Positions 23,955 to 35,364 of a DNA stretch of 64,000 nucleotides are shown one piece after another. The first letter of the stretch is position 1; every line of letters starts with the position of its first letter. The notes beneath the pieces are model-generated. The model was not told where the DNA came from. It was given only the letters and a program-made list of their open reading frames with translations, and searched no databases. Origin of the DNA: Vanilla planifolia (Eukaryota > Streptophyta > Magnoliopsida > Asparagales > Orchidaceae). Made by a program: the position numbers and the translations under genes. The stretch is taken from contig CM043872.1 in the NCBI GenBank assembly GCA_023846275.1, positions 11,711,170-11,775,169 on the forward strand, written 5' to 3'.

Positions 23955-24440
23955 CCCTTGCCTTTAAGAAGCTCCTAAGTTAGATCAATCTCAACACAGA
24001 CTCTTGCAATGCTTAGTGGAGTCAAATTCAGATTGGTTTCAACAAATTTAAGTGGTTTCCTAATTGTAGAAGCAATCAAACACATTGTTGCCTTGTTAAA
24101 TAATTATATTGGTAAGCACTCAAGTAAAAGCCAAACTAGAGTAAGTGATGGTTTAGCGTTTAAATAAAATTCAAGATACCATTTAAATACCCTCATATGA
24201 AATTTCCAACATTTTATGACCCATATAACTATCAATGAAGGAAATCATCTTCATCAAACAAAGCTAGTGTGGTACTATCTAGGAAGCCAATTTTGACCTC
24301 ACCTTGAAAGCTGATCATCAAAAAATCCTAAGACAAGATGAAATCAGCCACCATTTTTCCAATTTCATTCTTTTCAAAAAGAATTTATGGCTCCCCTTTA
24401 AAACTAATCAACATCTTAATCTTAGTTGGTTAATGAAAGT
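23955..24440 (-). pseudogene. LINE3 ORF1, DUF4283 remnant
   Basis: On the minus strand, NAKPSLTLVWLLLECLPI (about 24,158-24,105) is followed after one stop by LFNKATMCLIASTIRKPLKF and then SIARVCVEIDLT (ending about 23,978). These are the P-x-x-x-V-W-x-x-L-P-x-x-F, I-A-x-x-x-G-K-P-L-x-x-D and R-V-C-V-E-I-D-L blocks of DUF4283. This is the best preserved ORF1 in the window: about 60 residues in frame with two stops. Confidence 0.82.
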
Positions 24441-24698
24441 TTGAACCACTTAGAACCTCAATAAAAGAGCAATTAAGAGACAATCCCCTTACCCCCTCTA
24501 TGGTCCTCATTGCATAACTAATAATGTTGTTAAAAAAGCTAAATTAAGGTTTTGAACATACCAATACTTTGAGACCATACCAAATATTCTAAATGTCACC
24601 ACAAAAGAAGCTCATTTCGTGTCCACGAACACCTTCTAGATTGCTTTCCCAGTTGTCGTCCCAATTGCTTCCTCTCCTTTAAAACTATTAAGGATAGT

Positions 24699-24716
24699 CA
24701 TTGAGTACTACTTTTT
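24699..24716. repeat. LINE3 target-site duplication, right copy
   Basis: CATTGAGTACTACTTTTT, identical to 17,789-17,806. It marks the 5' end of LINE3, and LINE4 sequence resumes immediately after it. Confidence 0.9.
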
Positions 24717-24959
24717 GACCTTAAAGAGGAGTGAATCACAAAAGAGAGGGGTAAATTATGTGATAGCGAGAAAGTTGAAATAATTAGAAAACTTGAAAAA
24801 CAATTTCATGTTACAAGATCTATTGTTATTCCTATTCAACTTGTTAACCTCATAGAAGAAAGTGTTTTTTTAATTTTCTTAATCTAGTTATTTTAGAATA
24901 GCAAGCAAGTAAAATAAATGCTTTTATTTAATCAAGAATACTTGTTAATGATTAGAAAA

Positions 24960-25802
24960 GTTAATTTCTTTGCTCAAAACACTATCCATCAACTAACATC
25001 CATTCTCTCAAAATGTTGGGATTCCAAAAAGACAAGTTCCATTTAACCAATCTAAGTTGTAAGTTTTCTAAAGGAAGGAAGGAATTATTATTATTCCAAC
25101 TAACTTTGGAAAAATAACTAGAAACAATGTGTATTGTAAGCACCACTTATCCTCAGTAATGGGTGGATTAACCCATACAAAGCATCTCCTCCTCAGTTTG
25201 ATGACCCTTCACATTCTTAATGTGAATGAATCAACCAAAGTAGTTCTTCATAGACTTGGGAAGAATATTAATCAAGTTTTTATGGGAAAACACAAAACTA
25301 GGTTGTAAATGGAGATGGAGTAGAAAAAGAAAAAGTTGGCTTCCCACTAACAAAGATGGTCCTAGTATCAAAAAGTTTGATGATGTTCATAAATCTTTCA
25401 ACTATAAGCTTTGTGCAAAACTTTAAAACTAGAAATTTGTTATGGTCCAAATTAATGCATGCTAAATATAGTACTAAAGATAAACTGGGGAATACGAGAA
25501 ATATGGAAGCATATATTATGGGTGGCACACATGGCGGAGTAACACAGAGTAAGAGTAGGTTCAGATCATTACAACTATTGGTCCTTAATTGTATGTGGTC
25601 AATTCACTACCAAATTAGCTTGAAACTTAATAAGAAAGTTAGGAATCATTCTAGAATATATGAGGTAAATATGGAACAAGTGACTATCACCCAAGACCTT
25701 CGTCTTTTAATGGAGATTGCTCAAAGGCATACATCCTTTCCTCAACATACTATGTATCTTTGGCATTCAACTTCCCTCCAAATAACTTTATTTGTCAAAT
25801 AA
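24960..25802 (+). pseudogene. LINE4 reverse transcriptase C-terminus and linker
   Basis: FAQNTIHQLTSILSKCWDS near 24,968 matches the I-A-x-x-L-G-x-x-x-G-S-x-P block. HRLGKNINQVFMGKHKTR near 25,240 matches I-x-K-I-x-R-x-F-L-W-G. SWLPTNKDGPSIKKFDDVHK from about 25,335 matches C-x-P-K-x-x-G-G-L-G-I-R-x-L-x-D-x-N-K. RNLLWSKLMHAKYST near 25,427 matches S-L-W-x-x-x-L-x-A-K-Y. A 148-codon open frame (25,356-25,802, the longest in the window) contains the last block; most of it is linker without a motif, and an antisense frame at 25,298-25,528 is a shadow. Confidence 0.78.
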
Positions 25803-26225
25803 TTGATTTGATGGACCATGCTTTTTGTAGTTTTGGACTGCATATCAAGTAAGAAATATTTTTTTAGAATAATTTCTATTTTGTATTAGCATTGCCAATA
25901 TATTAAGCATGCTCTGTGACATTGGCGGAACAACGATACTACTAAAAAGGTTAGAAGGGAAATAACTAGATTACTGCTGTGTCTTATTTATTTGAAATTA
26001 AGGAGGGCACGAAATTGAATCTTATTTGAAGAAAAATGTATTTTGGTGAAATGAATTTGCATCAACACCTAGTTTCTAATACAAAACATAGCTATGAGCT
26101 TCCCTTTCACTCAAAAATGTCAAAAAGATCTAAGTCATGTATCCAATGAGTTACTTGAATGCTCCACCAAAAGTAAAGCATTATAAATTACCTAAGTTTG
26201 GTAGTTGGCTCCTCCTCTCAATCAT

Positions 26226-26600
26226 TTCAAACTCAATATTGACAATTTAATAAACAAATTTGAGTGCAACTAATTGTAGTTGGACACTTAGGGATGACAA
26301 GCACAAGATTCTTTGGGAATTCTTATTGCATTATAGCAATAAAACCAATAAAGAAGTGAAAGGTATGGCTTCACAATAGGCTATGGTATAACATAAACAA
26401 AGATATTCACAAACTACACATTGAACTTGATTAGGAAGCTCCTCCACTCAGTATTTGCTTCCATTTATCTAAAGCATTAAAGACATTATTCAAGACATGA
26501 CATTCCAACTACAACATATTTATAAAGAAGGGAATGTGGTTGCAAATGCATAAACACAATTAGCTAGTTCCTTTGCTAGAGTCAACAATCTGAAAGCAAT
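26226..26600 (+). pseudogene. LINE4 RNase H remnant
   Basis: FKLNIDNLI at 26,226 matches K-L-N-x-D-G-A with the Asp kept. NRLWYNINKDIHKLHIELD near 26,377-26,435 fits the middle strands. MTFQLQHIYKEGNVVANA from about 26,497 is a clear match to the closing F-x-x-x-H-x-x-R-E-G-N-x-V-A-D-x-L-A block, with the last Asp changed to Asn. The frame breaks at least twice. Confidence 0.8.
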
Positions 26601-26689
26601 CAAATTCCTCAAACTATAATGTGTCTTACTAGGTTTGATCAAGGGAATATTCGATACTTGAGGATCAAGCATATGGTTATAGATAAAGG

Positions 26690-28790
26690 TTCTTTACTTA
26701 GACATATAGGTCACTTCAACTAGAGATAAGATTACCACTTCTATGTCAGCTTTCCCTACTAATCATCAAAGTTGCAATGATTTTAGTTTTAATTGTAGTT
26801 CTTACTTGTAAAATCTTTCCTTGGTATCTTGTGTTTACTGTTGAATCATTAACTAGTAATATTTTATACCACGTTTCCACATGAGCAATAGTAGCTATTG
26901 AAAAGAAAGTCCTTTATATAATTAGCCATTAAAAGAAAGATCTTCGAAATAACAATATTTATTATGAATTATATTGGTAAAATGGTTGATCTTGTTCTTT
27001 TTTTACATATTTGTATGTTGACTCTTGTTTGAGATTCAATATTCTATTATGTCACTTGTTATAACTTGGAAAAAATGGTTTATATACATTACTGAAAGAG
27101 CATGGAGATGCATAAAACTTTTTACATGGATATTTGCATAAATAAGGAAAAGAATAAAGAAAATCATGATGTTAAAAAATTTATATTGAAGATGAAAGAG
27201 CAATTGTAAAAGAAATTTGTTCTTATATAAACTATCAAGGAAATGCTTCAAAGGTGTTCTCAAGCTACATAGGGTGCATGAAGTGCATCATATGGTTTAC
27301 TAATTTAGGTCAAGACAAGGGTGCATCTAGATATTTGGGTTATTGACGTAGTAAGTCAAATACTAAGAACATGGAACCCATGATATTGGAAATGTCAAAG
27401 GACTATTGTTAAATATAATTTTAAGAGGCCAAGTAGCTAAGGAAAAAGAAATTTGAAATAACCATTATAATTAAATCATTCTATTATTTTGGTTATATGT
27501 GTTTATCTTTTCTTATATAATTGTAATTCAAGTTACTATATTAAATGGATGTGATATGGACCAAGAATGTGACATGACATCAAAGGTGCTCCACATTCAG
27601 ACAATGGAGGCCTTTCCTATTGAACTTGTGATGATATGCTCAAATTATTTTGTCTTACAAATTTCATATAATATGAAAGCACTCTAAAGGGATGTATGGG
27701 AGCAATAAGTAGAATGACTTAGTTTTTTTCTCCTTTTTTTATTTTATGGAGTTCATGCATTAGGAATTTAACCATTTGATTGTATTTGTCCTAGCTATCA
27801 AAAACATTCTATTCTTTGCACCATAGCTTTGCATTCTTGAGATTTTGTTATCTTAGATGAACCAAGTCTAAGATCTAGTATAACATATGAAATATCTTTA
27901 GAACTATAAAAGTTGTGCTTTAAAAGTAGCACAATTACTAATGATTTAATAAAAAAAACATTTTGCATAAGAGAATCCATCTCTCAAGTTACTTTAGCAA
28001 TAAAAAATATTTGATGCCCTTCATAAAATTCTAAATCACAAGAGATCTTATCTCGTTCATGATAAAATCAATGTAACTATTCTCACTCAATCTTGTTAGA
28101 TTCACTACTAGAAGAAACTTATCTAACTTAATTGCGTCTCATTCTTATATGAATTTGCTTCATCATTATAAGTCAATAATAGAAATGATTATTCATCTAT
28201 CAAGTCTCTCTTAAGACATGAAGAGTTGAAGGAAATTTCATTTGTTATTGAGGTTATTAACTAGCCTTATCAAGTGTAAATCATCACTTGAGGTGTGCAA
28301 TCTCTCAAGAAAACATAAGTCAAATCCACATTAATAGACTCAATATGAATCCTTTTAAATAAATCATATGTCATTCAAAAACCTATTCCAACAATAGTAC
28401 TAAGCTCCAACATACTTTAGTGACCTCTTAAGTGGGTAACAATAGCTTTAAATAAGAAATGGTTAAAAAGAGATTCACATGTCAAATCGCATACAAGTAG
28501 TATGACAATGTCTTGTGATTTGTTTAATAATAAAGCCATACTTCATATGCCAATAGCCATTAAGAATAAGACCAATAATAATGTTTTTGTGAACATCCTT
28601 AATCAATTCATTATTTCACAAGTCAGTTCAGCTTAGCTAGAGACATAAGGATGCAAGCACCTTTTCATTACTTAAGCTATTCAATCTAATGTACTTTGGT
28701 TCACACCCTTTGAGTCAAATCTAGATTTAGTTAATTAGTGTTTGAGTATGACCAAATCATTCTCAAATTTTTTGATACCTAGACCTTCAT
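26690..28790. other. No gene recognised; AT-rich decayed DNA
   Basis: Short frames at 27,036-27,263 (minus), 27,499-27,687 (plus) and 27,798-27,980 (minus) match no motif I know. The beginning probably holds the LINE4 3' UTR. No terminal repeat, tandem repeat or primer site was seen. Confidence 0.4.
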
Positions 28791-28797
28791 CACCATT

Positions 28798-29045
28798 TTA
28801 TTATGTGATGGTATAATAGGCATAGCCATTACTTTTTCTCTACTTCTAACATTAACTATTATTTCATCATGTCAAGTATTAAAGAGGCATAGTCCTTACT
28901 TCCTCTCCCTCTTTCCTTCATTATTGTTCCATCATGTGAAGGCTTCAAAATACAAAGCCTTTTCTTCCTTTCCTTCATGTCATCACTACTAATCCATCAT
29001 ATCAAGTTTTTGAGAGGTTTTGTCTTATCATCCTCTCCCAAAGAA
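28798..29045. repeat. Diverged minisatellite, period about 65 bp
   Basis: Four units start near 28,800, 28,865, 28,930 and 28,994. Each opens with a CATCATGTSAAG-like word (TATTATGTGATGG, CATCATGTCAAGT, CATCATGTGAAGG, CATCATATCAAGT). An AGGCATAGYC-like middle and a CTTCCTCTCC-like pyrimidine end follow. Spacing of 65, 65 and 64 bp supports a tandem array. Confidence 0.7.
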
Positions 29046-29199
29046 CTCAATCTTATTGTAATATAAAAATATAACTACTACCTACAAAATTAACAATAAT
29101 TGATTGAACTATTCACACAGGAGGAGTAGGAGTTTATAAGTTTCACTTTAGTTAAATTTTCTTAGCTTTTATTCTCATCTCCTTAACTACATTATTGTA

Positions 29200-31300
29200 C
29201 CCTATAGTCATTTCCTTACTCATTGATGATAAAAAAAACCATGATATTATTTTTACTAATTATTTTTCGTAAGAATTGATTTTAGATCATGCATCTAAAG
29301 AGCATATAGGTTATTGATGTGGAGAGCTTGATCAATTGGCTCAAGAAACTTAATGAAGATATTTTGGTGATAACTATAAGTGGCACTAGGATAAACATAA
29401 GCTCGAGTAATATGATAAGAAGATCTTTATTGAGTCTCTTTATTGTGAAAATTAGAATATCAAATCTAATAACAATTTTTTTAAGGCACTTATGATTTGG
29501 TGATCTATGTGTAAGAGTGTCTAAATATTTATAAAGAATCCATTTCCATTATGAAGTTTTTTATTCAATGCATATAATCTATTTAGATTTCTTACTAATG
29601 TATTACATGCCTTCGAATATTGCATTCTTAACGAGTTGCATAAGTCATAATTACTGAATAACGTTAGAATTGAAAAGGAATGTGAGCTGAGTTAGGATTG
29701 AATGTTTAGCACTAATATACTTGAACAGTCTTGCCCATCACACAATATGATTAATTATAAAGTAGAATAGGATGAAGAATTGATTGAGAGTGATCTTGTA
29801 GTGTATGATTATTCATATTTTTCATACTTGTGTGATTTCTCATTATACAAGTACATATATGGCTTACCTAAGAGATGTATTTTGAGTTTTTAATATTTTT
29901 TATATTTTATACAATACAATGTTAACTTTCATACTTGTAAGATACAATTATTAAAAGGATTGGTCAAGGGATTGAACAAAGTGATGAGAGTAATTAAAAT
30001 TTGTCATCATGTCAAGTATGGTCACATATCATATGAGTACATCACTTGTTGCTTGAGATATATGAAGAGTTGATATACTTCATAAGACATAATGACATTC
30101 ATCATAATAATATAATACATTTATCTATTTAATGAGAGTTGATGACATAAGTTGAAGTTGAATAGGTTTTGGTTGTACTTGTATAAGACCACCGTTGTAC
30201 CCATATGATATCATTTCACCTAAGATTCTGTTATTAGGGCTTAGTTATATATTGAGTAGATTTGTACCATAGTAGTGTGATCTACTTATAAGAGTAATTT
30301 TGGTTTCTGGTATGAGCTTGTTGTAAAACTTATCATAGTATATGATTTTGAATTAAACAATATCATAGTATGTGATTTTGTTTTATTCATATCATACAAT
30401 GTTCTTAGTATATTAGTAAAATCTATTTACGTAGAGAAAATGAACTATTCGAACAGTAATGATTGCTTAAACAATATTATCAATGGTGCATTCAGCTTGT
30501 AAGATTACTTCATTCATAAAGTACAATCAACTTAGGATGTGAGTAACAACTAGTTTGACGGTTTTTTATATAGCCATTTGAGGGAGTCTTGGAGCTATTT
30601 GAGATCATTCATAGGAGCAAGTAAAAGCATCCAAATAGTAAAGAAAAGACTAATTCTTGACTTTCTTATCATTGGAAAGATCTTTTCATTGTAATCATCT
30701 TACACTTAGAAAAGGATTTAGAGAAAGGAAAAGCTATGACTTTCTATTCATTTATCTTCATATTAGCCATCCTTTCATCATTCATTGAGTTAATCTATAT
30801 AGTATTTAATTTGTTGCATTCTTAAGCTTTATTGCATATCTTTTTATTCTTTTATTATGATTATAATGTATCTCTTATTCAATTATTCATTGGTTATAAG
30901 AATTATTATATTGTGCTTTTGTTTGGTTCTTAGTGCCTCATTATTGGTACTCATTTTATTCAATTTTTATAGAGCTTTTATTAAGCTAATGTATTTGCTT
31001 GTATTAAGTGTATTCTATAGGCTTTTGTTAAGCTGGTGATTTTAGTATATTGCCTAGTGATTCGATTAAGGTTGGATGCAGATCTAAGTTTTGATCTAGT
31101 TAATTAAAATTCTTTGTATACTTTACTTGCTCTACAACATAACTTGTTTTTGTAAAGCCTAATTATATTTTTATTAAAACTAATATTTCAATAATTAATA
31201 ATATTAAGAAAATGAAATTCTTCTATTGTGATATTAATTGAGTTATTAAGTTAGTTTGAGCTTTGTGGATAATTCACCATACTGCATTCACATTAATGGG
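29200..31300 (+). repeat. LTR-like block P1
   Basis: This stretch aligns in order and orientation with 62,690-64,000. Paired blocks include GAGAGCTTGATCAATTGGCT (about 29,322) with GAGAGATTAATTAATTGACT (about 62,802), ACTAGGATAAACATAAGCTC with ACTAGGAGAGATATAAGTTC, TAACAATTTTTTTAAGGCAC with TAACAATTTTTTTGAGACAC, and TTTCATACTTGTAAGA with TTTCATACTTGTATGA. There is no coding potential; a 60-codon hydrophobic frame at 30,857-31,039 is likely chance. Confidence 0.6.
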
Positions 31301-31469
31301 GGCTAAATTCCTCTATTAATTTCTTTTACCATATTCTAAGTTCATGAAAAAGAACAAAAACATTAGAAACTTTCTTGTAACAAAAATCATGATAGTAAGT
31401 AAAACATATAATAATAATCAAATAAATCTATTGATAAGAAAAAATAAATAATTTTTCACTTATACAATA

Positions 31470-32030
31470 AAAATAAAAAGTCAATCAACTATTAAGTCCT
31501 TTAGGAACTCGTTTTGCATGTTGAACCTTGTCCCTTTAATTGCTCTCTCTAAAGGAAGCTTAAGTTCATTCCTTGCAAATAGTGTTGCAAAGATCATCCT
31601 CAACCATTCACCTAAAACCTCAAACCATTGTCTTGGCTACTAAGAATCTCTTTACCCAACATATCATATGACACTTGTCATAGAGATCATATATTTAAAC
31701 CCATCAAAAGCTTGCTCCATTGTTTGAGTCATATGTTACACCCTAGTCTCAAGATCCTTAATGCTTTTATCCTTCTCCTTGAGCATGCCCTTGTATTTCT
31801 TAATTCCCTTGCAAGCCTTTACAACCATAGCCTTCTTTTGAAAATAATAAATGATTAAGTAATCAACCAAAATACTAAATACTAATTAAGTTCACAACAA
31901 ATTTTACCTTCTACATCTTTTCCTTATATGCCTTGACTTGTGCTTCACACTCAAATTTTACATAAGACCCTTCTTCCATAATAAAAGAAGACATGGTTTG
32001 AAGTTGATCCCCAAGTACAGCCTTTTGTTA
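31470..32030 (-). pseudogene. Unassigned coiled-coil protein remnant, possible intron
   Basis: I do not recognise the product. On the minus strand, one frame reads KFECEAQVKAYKEKM (about 31,960-31,910). After a gap of about 100 bp it continues with KKAMVVKACKGIKKYKGMLK, then EKDKSIKDLETRV, a stop, MTQTMEQAFDGFKYM and more Lys/Glu-rich helix to about 31,490. The charged heptad-like pattern suggests a coiled coil. The gap starts near AAGGTAAAAT and ends near TTTCAAAAG, which could be a decayed intron. Such helices occur in gag-like and transposon proteins of plants. A plus-strand frame at 31,628-31,858 is a shadow. Confidence 0.4.
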
Positions 32031-32039
32031 AAAGGCAAT

Positions 32040-32560
32040 TTCACACTTCTTTATTAAGTTCATAATGCTTTTATAACTTACAATATTTGTATGACAAGCA
32101 ACTATGATAGCTCAACTTACTTAAATATGAATTACGTCCTTAATGGTAAAGTCAATAATGATTTTGGGCTATGAAGATCTAGAATTAAGAAATTAACATA
32201 TTTTGGCATGCCTCAAAAATTATGCCACATTATTTATAACTAGATTTTATATTTGAGCATACATTGAGGAGTTCTCAACATAAGGAATTTGCTAGTATGA
32301 TACTTTTATTATTTGAAAATCATTTCACATTTCTATGAATTTTTTAAAGTGTATGATAAAAAGAAATAATAGTATATGCAATCCTTGTATAAATATAAAA
32401 AAATAAACCAAATTTTCTTCTTAAACCCTTTTGTTGCAAGAGGAAGCCTAAAAGAGGACAACACAATTAATAAAGAAGAAGAAAGAGATTAAGAAAAGAA
32501 GAGAAGTATTTTAATGATCCTTTCTCAATTTATAGCTATAGAAGAGAGGATTTTTAAGTG
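32040..32560. other. No gene seen
   Basis: AT-rich sequence with no recognisable frame. The last 40 bases (GGATTTTTAAGTGTTGTCC, 32,549-32,567) already resemble the sequence just upstream of copy a's head on the minus strand near 21,280, so the LTR-like copy probably begins here. Confidence 0.4.
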
Positions 32561-33800
32561 TTGTCCAGGAAGAGGGAGGGGTGAATTGCTAAAAATAAAA
32601 TTTTTATTTTTTACAAAGCATTTTAAAAAATATTTTAAGGTAATTTTAAATAAGGTTTAACAAATATATAAAAGTGATTTTATGTAAAATTTAAATTTAA
32701 TTTAAAACATATAAAGTTTTTTATAATATGCTTTTACAAAAATTATGAAAAAAAATTAATAAAAATTAAAAAGTACATCAATGATTTTTAAGTGGTTCAA
32801 CTCAAAATAAACATACATCCACCCCAACAAAAATAGATAAAAATAAATACTCAATATAAGTTTGTCATCAAAAGATGGGTACAATAAACCCTCACAACAA
32901 AAAAAACAAAAGAAAAAAACTACTATAGCCTTATAATAAAATAAAATGGTAATAGAAGAAAAATATTTCATGACAAAATCAAAATCATTACAGCCAAAAT
33001 CCAATACTTGTTGAAACGATTAAAGAGCTATACATATCTTAATTAAATCAATTAAGAATAACAAAATTAACGACTTAGTTGATTTGAGAAGAAAGTTGAA
33101 TTTAGGAGTTTAATGACTGAAGGATAGTGTATAGAAGTGACAAAGAGCTCAGGCTACTAAAGGCTTGAATTTTATGGCTTAAAAAGTTTCTTAAAATTAT
33201 ATAAAAATTCACTAATCAATTTTGCTCAAAATGCTCTTATTTATAGACATTTTGTAATGGCTAAAATCACTAACCAAAAAAGCAAAATTATTATTATTGT
33301 TCTACTAATTTTTTTATTTTTTAATTAAAAAATTATTAATTAAATAAAATTTTCTAAAGGCTCAAAATAAAAAAGAGCCATTACATAGGAGTCACTCAAT
33401 TGAAACAATCCAAGATCCTTTGATCGTGAAAATTATGCAATCAAACTAATGAGATTTGACTAGAGTTATTTAGAAATAAGATTTATCATGACCATTAAAT
33501 ATGAATCCTAATTGGATAGGTGGATTTAAATCCTACATGTGGAATAAGTGTAGACTGTGCAATCATAAATGGCATGATCAAGTAGACGAAATAATCAAAA
33601 ATTATAAAAAGGGGGATAGATTAGGATCGTTCAATCACAAAACTGCATGATCAAATGACTACGGTTACTCCCACAAGTCGAAAGAATGCTACATAAAAAC
33701 AAATCTTGGTTTTAGTCCCACATTATAAATGCTTGTTAAGAAATTCTATTTTTAAACCTTATCGTCATCCTCTAATTCAACTGATTGGGGTTGGCTGTCC
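32550..33800 (+). repeat. LTR head family, copy b
   Basis: AGAGGGAGGGGTGAATTG at 32,571-32,588 is followed by an AT-rich stretch and then ATTTTTAAGTGGTTCAACT with ACATACATCCACC (32,783-32,823). Copy a (minus strand) matches it for over 100 bp, including AACAAATMTWTAAAAGTGAT. The module resembles the beginnings of several plant LTR retrotransposons. An 82-codon antisense frame (32,756-33,004) has no motif. Confidence 0.65.
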
Positions 33801-35360
33801 CTGGTTCACTAGGGATGTCAAGACCCATGCGATCAATAATGCAATAGGATAGATTATGAATGTGAGATTAATTACATGATTTAACATCCATTAGGTTTAG
33901 GACTGATTTCTTGGTCCATTTAATTGCTAAATGGGTTCAAGTTTAATTGCCCTTACCTCAAAGCTATTTCTTTGTTGAATAAGTCATAGGTTAAAGTTCT
34001 TTTACTAATTAATTAGTGTTATAATAACATGATTTTTTTAATAGGTAATTAGTGTTTTTAAAGATAAGATTAAGATAAATTATGGTCAATATAAAATAGA
34101 TCAAAGATATTAAAAACCTAAATAATTTTTAAGATTGATTTTATTTTAATTTTTGTGTCTTATAAAAAATAATTTAATCAAGTTTTACATTCTAATAAAA
34201 CAAATTAAAATATCTAAAATTAAATTTAAAATGTATCCCTTGGTGACTTGTCACTATAATCAAGATGATCTTCATGGGATTTCATCTTTGCTCCTCTTCT
34301 TCAAGTTCTTCCATGAGCACAATCACCTAAAATCTAAAAATTACTGAAACAAATTCATTACAAATACTTAGAATTTATTATCATCAAATAAAGTACCATG
34401 GCTAAGGCTCAATACAATAGTTTTTAGTTGTAGAAGATAAAGATGCATAAGCAAAAGTGGATTGGGTTGAGATTTTTTTATTTTATGAAATGCTTTTATC
34501 ATGTATTTTGTTCAGCATAAGTTTTGATTTAGGATTTTCCATGGATTAGATTGAGATTTTTAAGTTTCAACTTTGTCCTAGTATCTCACATGCCATACAA
34601 TCAAATTAATTATATTCCATGATTTGCTTAATTGGCCAATGTAGTGAGATTCTAAATAAATCCCTTGGCCAAGAGGATTAGATGATACGATCGTTTCAAG
34701 TTTATCATATAATCAATTAGGTAATGTTAGACCTCTAGTTTCCTAATAAAATCATATAATATGGGAATATTCTTTGTACCATGCAACCAAACATTCAATA
34801 ACAAGAAAACAAATTTTTTATAGACCATTAAATAGTACCTTATGAATATTGGACCATATAATTGGCTATTAGACTAAATGATTACCTTATTAAAGTAAAA
34901 AATTTGGCGGTTTGAAATAGAAATATGCATTTAAATCATGAAGGTCATACCATATGATGTGACAATCGGATGGTATGATCAGCATAAGTCGAGGGCCAGA
35001 GCTTGTGATTAATCTGTTTGACTTAGCATGCAAATAATTACATATTGGTTATCATATGGTACCATAAGAAGCATTAGATAATATGATGAGAAGGTTGAAT
35101 AGTGAAGTACAATAGAATGTATGAAAGAATTAAAGGCTTTATGCATCTATGTTTGCAAATGTGTATTGTATAGATAATATGTAGATGTCGATAAAATGTG
35201 ATAGGAATTAAGTAAGAAATAAGAGGAAGAGATAAATGAAAAAAAAGTAATAAAAAAGGTATCCCAAAGCTATCAAATAGGCAAACTAAATAATTATAAT
35301 ATAAGTAGGTTGAGTTGTTACATACCTTGAGATAATATTATGTAGTGTATTTTAGAAATG
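33800..35360 (+). repeat. LTR-like interior with ATCATA/TATGAT words
   Basis: No reading frame of note (64 codons at 34,153-34,347, no motif). The stretch carries repeated ATCATATAAT, ACCATATGATG and GGTATGATCAG words around 34,690-35,080, the vocabulary also seen at 39.2-39.6, 56.0-56.6 and 63.5-64.0 kb. It probably continues the LTR begun by copy b, but the far end could not be fixed. Confidence 0.4.
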
Positions 35361-35364
35361 AAAA

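Larger units (their letters stand above)
17807..24698 (-). mobile_element. LINE3: full-length L1-type LINE with target-site duplication
   Basis: A 6.9-kb minus-strand L1-type LINE. Both ends are fixed by the 18-bp duplication; the 3' end is the T run at 17,802-17,808. In minus-strand order: ORF1/DUF4283 (24.44-23.96 kb), endonuclease (23.3-22.2), RT first half (21.91-21.29), an LTR-like insert (21.28-20.47), RT second half (20.46-19.87), connection region (19.72-19.16), weak RNase H (19.08-18.89) and 3' UTR. It inserted into LINE4, so it is younger than LINE4 but old enough to be full of stops. Confidence 0.88.
24717..26690 (+). mobile_element. LINE4 right part: RT C-terminus to RNase H
   Basis: This is the remainder of the LINE into which LINE3 jumped. 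RT C-terminal blocks (24.97-25.47 kb) and a closing RNase H block (26.23-26.60 kb) are in the plus orientation and the normal order. No poly-A end was seen before 26.9 kb, so the 3' limit is approximate. Confidence 0.78.
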
